Shown here one piece after another: positions 1 through 10,016 of a DNA stretch of 64,000 nt. The DNA is taken from the NCBI RefSeq assembly GCF_000740895.1, contig NC_025262.1:1108001-1172000 (forward strand), in the 5' to 3' direction. This DNA is from Theileria orientalis strain Shintoku. Lineage: Eukaryota > Apicomplexa > Aconoidasida > Piroplasmida > Theileriidae. Within the stretch, counting starts at the first letter, position 1. Every line of letters starts with the position of its first letter. Made by a program: the position numbers and the translations under genes. The notes beneath the pieces were generated by a model, which saw nothing but the letters and a program-made list of their open reading frames with translations, did not search any database and had not been told where the DNA came from.

Positions 1-336
1 TAATCAATTAATTATCATAATCTTATATATACAATAAATAAATAAATTATAAGAAAAATGTCTTATAAAATATGAGGAATTTCATATCATAATAAATCAA
101 TATTCATTTTTTAAAATTAATTTTAATAATATACAATGTTAATTAAATTTCATTCATATTATTTACTAAAAATATTATATATATTATTATTCAAATTTTC
201 AAATTTAAGACGATAATATAAAGATACACACAACAAGCGTATAACATTAACTGGATATCATATAAAGAAAATTAAATGGTTATATTAAATTTTAAAATTT
301 AAACTAATCTACACGGATCTTGCGATATAATGAATT
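1..336. other. AT-rich spacer, no gene seen
   Basis: This stretch is very AT-rich, with many in-frame stops on both strands and no open reading frame worth calling. It lies downstream of the minus-strand transporter that ends at 337, so it probably holds that gene's 3' UTR and polyadenylation region. No repeat or RNA gene was recognised. Confidence 0.6.
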
Positions 337-2223
337 TCATGGTTTAATACTAAACGAGTTCTTTGGATTCATACCATATTTTTTGGCCTTCCTACTTCTG
401 AACCATTTTATGAATATTATTATTGCCATTGATATAAGACCGACGTATCCAGATAAAAAAATCAAATATAGACCGGCCTTGTAATTCTTGAAAATATCGA
501 CAACAATTCCCGGAACAACGGTTCCCATCATAAATCCCAGAACCTGATATTGGCACATAAAGAATGATGCCCCGGCCGGTTTCAGATTATGAGGTAAATA
601 AGAAACCGAGGAAAGAGTTAATGGTGGAACCAAAGCAGCTCCGAAAAATAGAATTACCGCGATACAGACGGCAAAAGCCATTGGGGTTTGCAAATAAATT
701 AAAACTACTCCAGAAAAACAGGAAATAGTTCCCCAAACAAATACAGTACAATCAACGAACAAAGGATGCAGTGGATAATGGTATACTAGTTGATCTATGA
801 TATAGGATCCACTAACTATACCCAATACGGGACCGGCAAGAGTCTCTATTGAAAAAATTAAATGAACAGCCCTTTCTTTCACTTTTAAATTTGATATTGC
901 GACTTTGGTCATCCAAAAATGAATGCCGAAAACTTCAAAATAAACAGATGAAATGGCCAAGCAGGTAAGCATGAACACATCTTGTTTGACCAATAAAGCA
1001 AACTTTGTCCAAACAGAAAGTTTTTTAATTTGTACAATTTCATTGTAAAGTTTCACGTTGTTTAAGAAACACTTACTGCATTTGGAGTATTCGAATTTAT
1101 TTATTGGATTTTCGATATTCGAATAAATACGTGACACTTCATTGTAACAAAGTGATGAATCCTTAGTTGCAATTATATTGAGACTCTGACAGCGCTTTAA
1201 ATTAAACTCTACATTGCTTGAAGCTAGTTGATTAAAATATGAAATAGGTTCACCCATATTGGAATCTTTGCATACAACATCAACATTTTTATCCGTTTTA
1301 TCCTTATACTTCAAATCCTTCTTAGCATTGGATTGTGTGTTTTCATTGTGAATAACAGCCCCTGATTCCTTCCTATTGGAAAGAATATAATTTGAAACAG
1401 GCGAATTATCGTCATTTTCTGAAATTACTGCTAATTTGGAGCCATTTAAATCGGGTTTAGCCATTTCTTGATTTTCACAGGTACATAAGTCAAAGTTAAC
1501 GATATCATCTCTTGAAGCGTCAAAATTTACGAATTCAGCAGGAAGAAATAGAAACAATATTATTAAAACTAGCTCACAAATAATTTGCGTAAGAATGCTA
1601 TATCTCCACCCGAATCTTCCTGTGTGTAAAAATATGGAGGTCATTACATATCCAAACGTCATTCCCACAACTATGCCCCCTTGTATAATGGACATCCATA
1701 AATTCCTGTGATTAGGTGGTGCAAATGTGTCAACCCATAGCGGATAGTAAGTAAAATATAATGCCTGTGTTACACCGATACAAAATTTTGCCACGAAAAA
1801 CATGTATTTGTTGACCGACAATCCAAAGGCACCCAAGGCAACAATATTGAAAAATATACTGATGATTAGCGATGTTTTGCTACTGTAATTAGAGAGAATG
1901 TGTGACAATAATGGTGAAAGAAAAAAGTATCCCAAATGAGGAAGTGCTCCCATGGCACCTAGTTCGGTACTCTTGAAGTTATATGGTTTTTGTATAGTGT
2001 CCAATATGACAGGCACAACCCCGTTGTCATAATTAACAAAAATTTGAATAAGTGCTATGATAACAAAAGCAAAAAATTTATATCTATATTCCCTAGTCCA
2101 TTTTTTGTATCGACCGGGTTTAGTGGGAGGTTCGTCGTTATGTGATACGCCATTTAAACGTTCTTCAATACAAGAAACGTTCTCAGCAGACGATGAATTG
2201 ATTACAATAGAATCAGTCTTCAT
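337..2223 (-). CDS. Major facilitator superfamily transporter
   Basis: This is a single-exon, 628-residue polytopic membrane protein. After a hydrophilic N-terminus of about 45 residues come six hydrophobic segments (roughly residues 48-230), a long polar loop of about 170 residues rich in Asn, Lys and Ser, and a second set of six segments (about 405-610). The tail is basic. This 6+loop+6 layout is that of the major facilitator superfamily, and the first half reads like the organic-solute (spinster-like) branch, with a YDNGVV motif in the first helix and a conserved FGWRYS stretch before helix 6. The substrate cannot be read from the sequence. The large insert between the bundles is lineage-specific low-complexity sequence. 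The start at 2223 is the first Met, in a plausible cytosolic context. The family call is firm; function and location are not known. Confidence 0.8.
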   Translation of the reverse strand: MKTDSIVINSSSAENVSCIEERLNGVSHNDEPPTKPGRYKKWTREYRYKFFAFVIIALIQIFVNYDNGVVPVILDTIQKPYNFKSTELGAMGALPHLGYFFLSPLLSHILSNYSSKTSLIISIFFNIVALGAFGLSVNKYMFFVAKFCIGVTQALYFTYYPLWVDTFAPPNHRNLWMSIIQGGIVVGMTFGYVMTSIFLHTGRFGWRYSILTQIICELVLIILFLFLPAEFVNFDASRDDIVNFDLCTCENQEMAKPDLNGSKLAVISENDDNSPVSNYILSNRKESGAVIHNENTQSNAKKDLKYKDKTDKNVDVVCKDSNMGEPISYFNQLASSNVEFNLKRCQSLNIIATKDSSLCYNEVSRIYSNIENPINKFEYSKCSKCFLNNVKLYNEIVQIKKLSVWTKFALLVKQDVFMLTCLAISSVYFEVFGIHFWMTKVAISNLKVKERAVHLIFSIETLAGPVLGIVSGSYIIDQLVYHYPLHPLFVDCTVFVWGTISCFSGVVLIYLQTPMAFAVCIAVILFFGAALVPPLTLSSVSYLPHNLKPAGASFFMCQYQVLGFMMGTVVPGIVVDIFKNYKAGLYLIFLSGYVGLISMAIIIFIKWFRSRKAKKYGMNPKNSFSIKP

Positions 2224-3181
2224 CGTTTTTGAAAAATTTTAGAGTGATAAGCTTGTGACTGAAACTTGTGTGAGTTAAATCATTATTCCATTGTAAAAAC
2301 CAGTTATAATGGTTTAAAATACAGTCCGATTAAATCAAAATTTTAAATGATTTATAAACAAAATGTTAAACTACAAAGCTATTCAATTTGATTTTTTAGT
2401 TAATCAATGAAATCCATATTTTATTTGACAGAGTGTAATTTTAAATTATTTTGGGCAATTGTATATGTTATTTTTTGTGTATAAGCCATAAAGGAGACAC
2501 ATAACGTACTGTAGTAAATGTCTTTATGTAATTTAAAATTAGCACTATTAAAACGGACTATAAGAATAAGTATGATTATTGAATTAGTTTAATAATTTTT
2601 TTTGTAACATTGCTTTTAAAATTCATATATTGTGTTTTATAAATGACTTTTGACAGTCCCAGTTATCAGTATTATTTGTTTTATTAAACATACTAAAACA
2701 TAGCAATTTGAAGCTCTATACTTTTAGTTAGTATTTAAATGTTTTAAAATAGTAGAAAATTAAAATATTAAATTATCATAAGCCTTTAATTTATCCTTTA
2801 ATTGAAACTATTATGAGTCCAATAGGATTATATATATATATGCGTTTTACTAATATATAAATACCACTATTAGTTATGAAATAACCTTTTCCGATGTTAT
2901 ATTTCATCAAATTAATGTATAAAAGCAATTTTACCTTTTTTATACTTTTTGCCACTTTAAGTACAGTTAAGAATTGCATAATAATACATATGTATGACTT
3001 CATTTTAATTCATTTTATAAAAATAAACATTAATTACACATTACAAATTTATAATTTATTGTTAAGTATTGTTTTTAGTAATATTTGCAATACATAACTA
3101 AAGTATTAAGCTCTTAATATAAATTGACAATTTTTAACTCGTACAATCTTGATTCTGCCAATATCATTAATTTCTTGATAA
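2224..3181. other. Divergent AT-rich spacer
   Basis: About 960 bp separate the transporter start (minus) from the GTPase start (plus), so both promoters must lie here. The sequence is strongly AT-rich. Two ORFs of about 70 codons (2791-3003 minus, 2894-3097 plus) overlap each other, have AT-driven composition and match nothing I recognise, so I treat them as chance. No repeat was seen. Confidence 0.55.
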
Positions 3182-4083
3182 ATGGGAGGAGTACAATCTT
3201 CTTGTAGAAGAATTGTAAATATTGTTAGGGCCAACGACCCAATTTTGAACGTGCGCATTGCTGGTTTACCAGGATCAGGGAAGACATCAATTATTAATTA
3301 CGTTAGAGACGGGAACACTATTCTTTCGACCGAACCAGTAGAAAGTAATTTTTTAAAATATGTTAGTTAGTTATTCATCAAATCTGGTTGTATACACACA
3401 CTTGATATTACACCAACGTATACTAAATTGGATTTCATAAATGTGTAGATTCTGATACTAATTACATAATATATGATAAGTGTAAGTTGATGATATGGAC
3501 TGGAGAACTGGACATAGCAAAAATCGTAAGTTTGTAAGTATGATATTTGGATTCCACACACTAACCCAAAGATGAGTTATTAAAATATTAATAGAGCACT
3601 CCTGATCAAGACGACGAAACAAATGAAGAACGTTCAAATGCTATAATATTTGTTATTGATGGCACCGATGACGAAAATTTCTTAAAAGGTAAGGGCTGGT
3701 CCAATACATTCAGAAAATAACTTATATTGAAACTCCAATAATTTATATTATAGTTAAGGATGAACTAAGAAGAGAATTGGAGCGTTCCATATTTAGCCCA
3801 GAACTATTGATAATGATTAATAAGTGTGATGATCAAACATGTGCAAGCCTCGACGAGTTATATGCCTTGCTTGAAATAAACAAAATAATAGATCGTCACG
3901 TGTAAGTTCTTAGTTTCTATCATTGAAAATAATATATTTCCCTGTTAATTAATGATTTACAGACATGTACAACACACCTCAGCACTAACAGGAGAAGGAA
4001 TAAAAGAAGCTATGGATTGGTTATGCAAAAGGTTTGAAATAAGAGATGGGCAATACATAAACAGAAAAGGTGTGTTTGTTTAA
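3182..4083 (+). CDS. Atypical Arf-like small GTPase
   Basis: Five exons fit: 3182-3344, 3449-3525, 3595-3688, 3754-3901 and 3963-4083. All phases close and give 200 residues. The protein begins Met-Gly-Gly, a possible N-myristoylation signal as in Arf proteins. The P-loop reads GLPGSGKTS, a later strand reads AIIFVIDG, the base-specificity motif is NKCD, and the G5 region reads TSALTGEG. These place it in the Arf/Arl/SR-beta group. It departs from active Arf proteins at the G3 motif: where WDVGGQ is expected the sequence reads WTGELD, so the catalytic Gln and the DxxG glycine are missing or moved. The protein may bind but not hydrolyse GTP, or work as a scaffold. The exon 1 donor (GTAATT) is the least certain junction. 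Membrane trafficking is the family's usual role; the specific role is unknown. Confidence 0.7.
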
Positions 4084-4415
4084 ATATAACTGACCTTTTA
4101 TTTCAGAAACATTGTAAAATACTCTAGTGAGGCGTAAACCATGAAAATATGATTTAAATTTCATATTTGAAATAGAAACACATTAAATATAAAAAGAAAG
4201 AATGTGATTGTATAACTAAAATGGTTTTTAATAAATGTTCTTAAATGTGTGTTGGGATTCCATACTCCAAACTTACACAAGTTAATAAGCATTAAAATTA
4301 TGAACAATGTAATTTTAATGTCATTTAATTTATTTAATTTTTCTGAATTTGACTCTGTAACAATGCTAAATGTGCTATTTAAACTAATGTGTAATATATT
4401 TTAAACGGATCGAGA
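4084..4415 (+). other. Short spacer
   Basis: About 330 bp of AT-rich sequence lie between the GTPase stop and the next plus-strand start. They hold no convincing ORF or repeat and probably contain the 3' UTR of the GTPase and the promoter of the 1092-residue gene. Confidence 0.5.
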
Positions 4416-7400
4416 TTGAAATGGAATCTTGATACCATGTACATTATTTATTTTTTAACATATTTGTTAATATATATATTGCCGAATGCCAGTTTGTTAA
4501 ATACAGATAGTTCTAAGTTAAGTCACCTGGATAGGTTATATTTCAAACACAATAAGAGACATAAACGTTTGAGTGACAACACACATTGTACTCAATATTC
4601 TTTTCAGAATCCAGTGGCACTTGAAAGTTTACACACTAGAAGTAATGAGAGTTTAAAATACAGATCTTGTGAAGAAGAGTGGGATAAGAAGGAAGCACGG
4701 AGTTATTACACATTATTCGCAATCCTCAAGGATGATGCCGGAGAAGGGCGTTTAAACCCAAAGCCTAAAATATATAGAGCTGGTCAAGAGAGGTTTATGG
4801 CAAAAAGACCCTTTAAAAGGCTAAAGGGGACCAGGAAAAGGCAGGATAAATCAGGGAAATACGAAGATTCCATTGACCCAGAGTTAGAAAACTGGATGTA
4901 CAAGGATAAGAATACAATGGGAAGTAAAATATCGGAATACGAAGAGATGATGGAGCAAATAAATCAGCTGGCAGGCTCGAAGGAAAAGAAGGATAAGGAA
5001 TTGCACTCGTTCATAAAAAAGGGGCTGAAGGAGGCGTCGACGGACCCGAACGTTGTACTTAAAGCACACGATATCATGAAGATGATAGAAAACCAAGAGG
5101 AGCTGCTGGAGTTGAGAAATAAAAAGTGGCAAAAGTACATGAAGAGCATAAGAGTTAAGCCAATAAGTAAGGTGGAATCACAGGAAAAATATGTACAAAT
5201 AAAGGAACCAGTAGAATACAACATAGGCCAGAAAGCAAAAGAAGACTCGTGCGGATTCAGATATCCAATAGAAGGATCACCAGAAGATATATATACAGAC
5301 GAAAACGAATATAAAATATGGGCGAGAACGCCATTGTCACAGTCACAAAACGCACACGTAACACGAGAACCATTAGGAGAATTGAAAAAGGAAAGTAATG
5401 AATTGGAAGAAATGATAGCATCAACACCAAGAAGATACGAAAAGAAAGTAATGGAAGATTTGAGTGAACTGAGAGAAAGTGAATTTAGGAAAAAAATGGA
5501 TGAAATGATGAAGTACGGAGCTTATGGTAAGGGAGAGAGTGAAAGTAAGTTTGAGGGAACGTCGGAAGGAAATGAAGGTTTGAATTATCTTAAGGTAAAG
5601 GAGGACTATAAGTATAGAAACGAACAGCTGGAAAACTACTACGAGTTTTTCAAAAGAAGGTTGCTTAAAGGAGATTCAGAGAGTAAGGATAAGATGCTGA
5701 GAGTGCTGAATAGATATAACCCTTGGGACGAGTACGTTAAGATGAGGAACCTGAAGGGAGCACTGTCACCGATGGGAGTAAACTACAGAGTGGACATTAA
5801 TAAGCTGAAAGTGAGCTTCAGAAGCAGCCAGGAGCTGAGAGAGAGTGAAGTGACAAGGTTCCTCATGGACTACCTGCACTATTTCCTGATACTGAGAAGC
5901 GACGAGCTGATGTTCGAGGAATTCAGAGGAGCGAGGTTCCTGTACGACATACTAAAGTACTTCGACCTCGAGGGAGAGAGGCCGCAGGAGGAGAAGAAGG
6001 AGCACCTGACTCTGGAGGACAGGTTCTTCAAAATGTACTTCCCGGAGGAGTGCCCGGACGGGTTCCCGAAGAGAGAGCCGGACGCAGAGTTCCCTCTAAC
6101 ACTAGAAAGAAATATGGGCCTGATGGGACTGAGTGAAAAGGTGACGGGAAGAGAAAACAGCTACCACAGAGTTAACCTGCTGAGCTGCCTAATGGCGCTG
6201 GCGAGGAGCCGGTCACTGGCGGGCAACTACTCGCAAGATATATTCACGGAACAGCGATTCAAGAACATGCTGGAAACAATAGAAACGGGCCTGACGTTGG
6301 AGCTGAGGAGGCTTGACCTGGGAATAGAGGAAATAGAAGTTAACGACCTGAACAACAAGGGGCTGTGCCAAGTGGACGGAGAGTACCTGGCGACGCTGAC
6401 GGACGTACTGCTGGAGTGGAACCTGAGGCGAGGAGTGGAAAATCTGTTGGACCTGGTGATGCTGCTGGCCCTGAGGAAGATGGAGAAAATGGACGCGAAG
6501 TCGCTGGTGACAATAGTGAGGAATGTGTCGTACCTGACGACGCTGCCGGAAAGCGTGTACATAAACTTCCTGGGGAAGGTAGTGGACTTCGTGCACGAGA
6601 GGATCAAGTGCGGCCTGGTAAACGAGGAAAAGTACATGCCACTGGAAGTGGGTCTGGACTTGCTGAAGCTGCTGAGCAGATACCCGGACGTGGTGAAGAG
6701 GGAGCTCATGGAGTCATTTATGCACCAGTACACAGACGAAATAGTGGACATGGGAAGGAGCATGGAGGAAGATCTGAAGGAGTGGCTCAGTGCGGGAGCA
6801 GAAGGGAGCTCGAGTGAGGGAGGGGAAAATGGTGACTACGAGAGAGAAGATGGAGCAGGGGATCCTATTAGGAAGCTTAGAAAGTGTGACATGTTAAGTG
6901 AACGCGACAACTTTGATGATCTGAGTGGCCGTAGGGAGTACGAGCACGGGTGGAGGAGTTCGAATGACTATGACGAGAAGAAGGAAGAGGTGATATCGAA
7001 GATGGAGAGCAGAAGACTGCAAATATACGGACTGATAAGCTGTCTCCAGCTATCCGGGATGGCGGAGTACATGTACGCGCTGAGCGGTCTCCTGAAAGCG
7101 TTCAGCGCCGAGGACCTTGAACTGAACTCAATGGCGGCAATGTCAGTGCTGGGCAGTTTCAGCGAACACGGGCACTTCCAGAGGAAGGTGCTGATGAGGG
7201 CGAAAAACTGTCTGATGAAAGAAAAGTACCAAATGGACCCCGAGAGAATACTGCTGGTGCTGGAAAAGTACGCGAGGGGAGTGCGGGAGGGGAGGCTGGA
7301 GCCAGACTCGGCCTTCTTCTGCACAATGGCGAGAAGGTTCGCCGCGCTGAGGGACCCGAGTCCCGAGGCTCTGGTGGAGGCGGCGCGGATCACTGACGAG

Positions 7401-7694
7401 TACGCCCACAACCTGAGCAGGGACCAGCTGATTGAAGTATTCGGGGACCTGACGGGAGTGCCGCTGCATTACAACTTCCTGACGAGAATAGGGCTGAGCG
7501 GAGAGCTCCTGGAGTATCCAATATCCACGATAGCGGAGGTGATGTACTACGCGTCTAAGAACAAATCAGTGCCGGAGAAGGTGGGAGTTCAAATTAGCAT
7601 TAGCCCTAGTTATTTTGTACCTAATAGGTATTCGCATGCTAAGCGTTTGAACGACCAGATAGGAAATAGATTAGCCAGTGATTTAGCAAATTAA
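4416..7694 (+). CDS. Large secreted/plastid-type helical protein, unknown function
   Basis: This is a single-exon ORF of 1092 residues. Residues 9-25 are strongly hydrophobic and look like a signal peptide. They are followed by a Lys/Arg/His-rich stretch (about 35-60), a bipartite leader typical of apicoplast import, although a secreted fate cannot be excluded. Residues 100-450 are highly charged (Glu/Lys) and predicted helical. Residues 590-1060 contain successive Leu-rich helical pairs that resemble the helical-repeat organellar RNA-binding proteins of apicomplexans (RAP/heptatricopeptide type), but I could not find a clear RAP domain. A Ser/Gly/Glu/Asp-rich linker lies near residues 785-830. 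Base composition shifts within the gene, AT-rich at the 5' end and GC-rich from about 5.7 kb. I do not recognise the protein, and the organelle assignment is inference. Confidence 0.75.
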   Translation: MKWNLDTMYIIYFLTYLLIYILPNASLLNTDSSKLSHLDRLYFKHNKRHKRLSDNTHCTQYSFQNPVALESLHTRSNESLKYRSCEEEWDKKEARSYYTLFAILKDDAGEGRLNPKPKIYRAGQERFMAKRPFKRLKGTRKRQDKSGKYEDSIDPELENWMYKDKNTMGSKISEYEEMMEQINQLAGSKEKKDKELHSFIKKGLKEASTDPNVVLKAHDIMKMIENQEELLELRNKKWQKYMKSIRVKPISKVESQEKYVQIKEPVEYNIGQKAKEDSCGFRYPIEGSPEDIYTDENEYKIWARTPLSQSQNAHVTREPLGELKKESNELEEMIASTPRRYEKKVMEDLSELRESEFRKKMDEMMKYGAYGKGESESKFEGTSEGNEGLNYLKVKEDYKYRNEQLENYYEFFKRRLLKGDSESKDKMLRVLNRYNPWDEYVKMRNLKGALSPMGVNYRVDINKLKVSFRSSQELRESEVTRFLMDYLHYFLILRSDELMFEEFRGARFLYDILKYFDLEGERPQEEKKEHLTLEDRFFKMYFPEECPDGFPKREPDAEFPLTLERNMGLMGLSEKVTGRENSYHRVNLLSCLMALARSRSLAGNYSQDIFTEQRFKNMLETIETGLTLELRRLDLGIEEIEVNDLNNKGLCQVDGEYLATLTDVLLEWNLRRGVENLLDLVMLLALRKMEKMDAKSLVTIVRNVSYLTTLPESVYINFLGKVVDFVHERIKCGLVNEEKYMPLEVGLDLLKLLSRYPDVVKRELMESFMHQYTDEIVDMGRSMEEDLKEWLSAGAEGSSSEGGENGDYEREDGAGDPIRKLRKCDMLSERDNFDDLSGRREYEHGWRSSNDYDEKKEEVISKMESRRLQIYGLISCLQLSGMAEYMYALSGLLKAFSAEDLELNSMAAMSVLGSFSEHGHFQRKVLMRAKNCLMKEKYQMDPERILLVLEKYARGVREGRLEPDSAFFCTMARRFAALRDPSPEALVEAARITDEYAHNLSRDQLIEVFGDLTGVPLHYNFLTRIGLSGELLEYPISTIAEVMYYASKNKSVPEKVGVQISISPSYFVPNRYSHAKRLNDQIGNRLASDLAN

Positions 7695-7978
7695 TGATTG
7701 CGTAGAGCTGGAAAACATTCTACGAAATAATATATCTGTTTAAGCACATTCTGACTTCAAAAGTAAGTTTATTCATAACCATACGCTCATATTGTATGCG
7801 CGTAAACCATTTTAACACTGAGGTAATAACTTCTATTAGGAGATTAATTTGATTTTGGACGGACTCATAGCAGCTAATTTTACGAAGGTAAGTGCAACAT
7901 TTGGAGCAGTTAATGTACTTACGTTCAACACTTGAGTTATCCAACATACTCAAGTAACTGATTCGCCGTACTCATGAG

Positions 7979-8533
7979 ATGCAGGCCGATAAGCTCCTGG
8001 ACATTCTCTGTAAGAGGGTGTGCAACCTGATTGAGATTTCGGAGATAGGCTCAGACGAGGTGCTGGACATTATGAACAAGTGCCTCCAGCTCGACTACGT
8101 GCCAATGCAGCTGCTCAGGTTCTATACCTACTCGAACATGTTCGAGCTGCAGGACTCAGAGTTGATACAGAGCCTCGTGGACGGGCCCAGAGAGTACGAC
8201 GTTGACTTCCGGGGTTGGAAGAGGCCGCTGTCCTTTGACGAGCACACGGAGACGGTGCGGCTCCACCACAACGTGTACGCCGACGTGAAGATGCGCGGGT
8301 CGCGGCCCATTCTCCCCGAGAGCATGAGTCACCCGCTGCAGCCGACGTACCCGGAGCCCAAGCACTTTGAGCCTGTGCACAGGAAACACTACGAGGACAG
8401 CGTACTCGGCTCGCTGGCCAACTACTACAGGAGGGTGCAAGACCTGGAGTTCAAAATGTCTGAAAGCGACCGGAAACTCATGGATTCGCTGATGGACATG
8501 GTGAAGGCTAGAAACATTAGCCTATTCACCTAG
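7979..8533 (+). CDS. Small conserved-looking protein, unknown function
   Basis: This ORF of 184 residues has the GC-rich codon use of real exons nearby. An in-frame stop lies shortly upstream of the ATG, so this start is plausible unless an upstream exon is spliced in; donor-like sites at about 7771 and 7893 leave that open. The first 70 residues are helical and Leu-rich. The middle (about 70-130) is rich in Pro, His and Arg without a low-complexity run, and a charged helix ends the protein. No signal peptide or membrane segment is seen. It lies head to tail with the 1092-residue gene, 284 bp away. I do not recognise the family. Confidence 0.55.
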   Translation: MQADKLLDILCKRVCNLIEISEIGSDEVLDIMNKCLQLDYVPMQLLRFYTYSNMFELQDSELIQSLVDGPREYDVDFRGWKRPLSFDEHTETVRLHHNVYADVKMRGSRPILPESMSHPLQPTYPEPKHFEPVHRKHYEDSVLGSLANYYRRVQDLEFKMSESDRKLMDSLMDMVKARNISLFT

Positions 8534-8775
8534 CAATAGCAACTTATTCTGCACAAAAGCTAATTTAGTCGCTCATTTCTGCACGCACTAGTAAAGGAAT
8601 ATGTGTATAATACAGTAAATTAGTTATGTGTGGTACTAAAATTGTGACAACTATGAAACTGTGAGTTCAATTGTAAACATTTAAAAAAACAATCTAATGC
8701 CATTTGCACTTCATTCAGGCTTTATCTGCTAACAATTCTGGGACTTATACTTGTATTATTTTTATTAGTGGGCCG

Positions 8776-9921
8776 CTACCTGCCACTGGCCCTGGCCCGG
8801 TGTCTCCTGAGCCGCTCTCTACTTGGAGTGCGGCTGCGGCTTCTGTGTCTCCTGAAGCGGTCTCTGCTCCGGTCTTTGCTACGGTCTCTGCGTCTAAACC
8901 TGCGCGGTCTCCGGCGATGCTCGGCACCCTGGGAACTGCTTCTGCGGGATCTTCTGGGCCGAGAGCCGTGCCTGCTGCTCCCAGGGGTGCGATGATCGCT
9001 GCGGTATGAAATTCTCGAGTCGAGGCTGATGCTGGTGCTTCTGACGCTGTCCTCGCTCCTGCTGTTGCTGCCTCGGCTGACGGACCTCATGGCGTAGTTG
9101 CTGCGCTGGTCCTTTCTCCTTCCGAAGGTGTCCCTGCTGCTGCTTCGCCTATCGCGTTCACTGCGTGCATCGGGTGAACTCCTGCCTGCGATGCGACGAT
9201 GCCGCCGGCCGGGGGACTCTGAGGGGCTCCGCGTCCCTGATCTGCCTTCCCTGCTTCCGTGTGTTGTGTGTCTGCCGCCATGCTTGTGATGCGACCTTTT
9301 ATCCTCAAGGTCGGGCCTACGGCTGAATTTACGGCTGTGTGTGTCGTCCCTCTCTGCGTTTCTGTGATTGTTGTCTCCCCTGTGATAGTCGGCTCGTTCC
9401 CTGCGTTTGCGAGTAAAGCTCTCCTTAAAGTGGTAGCGCTTCCAGAAGCCGGAAACTGACTGGCAGAAGTCGACGTGGATCCTACGAAAGATTATAAGCG
9501 TAAAACCGACCTTCTATCGTCTATGAGCACGTTTTGCATCTTAAAATAAGCCTCGTTGCAGGACGCCTCGGTCTCAAACTCAATGAAAGCGTACTGAAGC
9601 GAATCTCCGGTAACGTAGTCCTTGATGATGTCGCACTTTTTTACGTTTCCGAACCTGAGTAAAAATGAGCCGAGTTGGTCCAAACCTGGAAAATATTATT
9701 TTCAAGTCTCCTTCTTCTGTGACTGGGTTTAGTTTACAGACGAAAAGGACGTTTTTCGGGGGTGTGATATCAGCATCTGGAATGTCACCCAAAATCTCCA
9801 AAACCACGGCGCGCGATTTAGCCTCGCGGTCCCTGATCTCCTCAAGATCACGAAACTCCTTGGTAAGAGCCTCCTTTTCGCCAGGAGAGATATCTCCAGC
9901 GATTTCCATACTTGATATCAA
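8776..9921 (-). CDS. PPIL4-like RRM protein with RS tail, no PPIase domain
   Basis: Three exons (9686-9921, 9511-9654, 8776-9481) are joined by introns of 31 and 29 nt, and phases close to give 361 residues. The N-terminal 40 residues end in [14 protein letters not shown], followed by an RRM with [11 protein letters not shown], a [10 protein letters not shown] segment, and YAFIEFET as RNP1. NVLIDDRR and HVDFCQSV follow. This is the linker plus RRM of peptidyl-prolyl isomerase-like 4 (PPIL4), an RNA-binding cyclophilin linked to the spliceosome. The roughly 160-residue cyclophilin domain that normally comes first is absent: only about 95 bp separate this start from the neighbouring gene. The last 200 residues are Arg/Ser-rich, as in splicing regulators. 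Met at 9909 is an alternative start. A nuclear role in pre-mRNA processing is likely. Confidence 0.85.
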
Positions 9922-10016
9922 CTGACACGGAGCATTGTGGAATCACTATACATAAACATAAATAATCTCAATTTTCACATTAGTTGTAATTTTTATGTTT
10001 ATAATATCGTATTCAT

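Noticed and set aside
2791..3097. Two overlapping ORFs of about 70 codons on opposite strands
   Set aside because: AT-rich chance ORFs in a spacer, with Ile/Tyr/Lys-dominated products.
6213..7469. Several ORFs of 108-178 codons opposite the 1092-residue gene
   Set aside because: They are shadows in other frames of a GC-rich exon, with no independent features.
5700..7600. GC-rich tract as a sign of horizontal transfer
   Set aside because: Other exons in the window (12.1-13.2, 14.6-15.6, 54.7-55.3 kb) reach the same GC level, so this is normal exon composition here.
8704..9308. Plus-strand Ala/Pro/Ser-rich ORFs
   Set aside because: They lie opposite the Arg/Ser-rich tail of the PPIL4-like protein, whose codons explain their composition.
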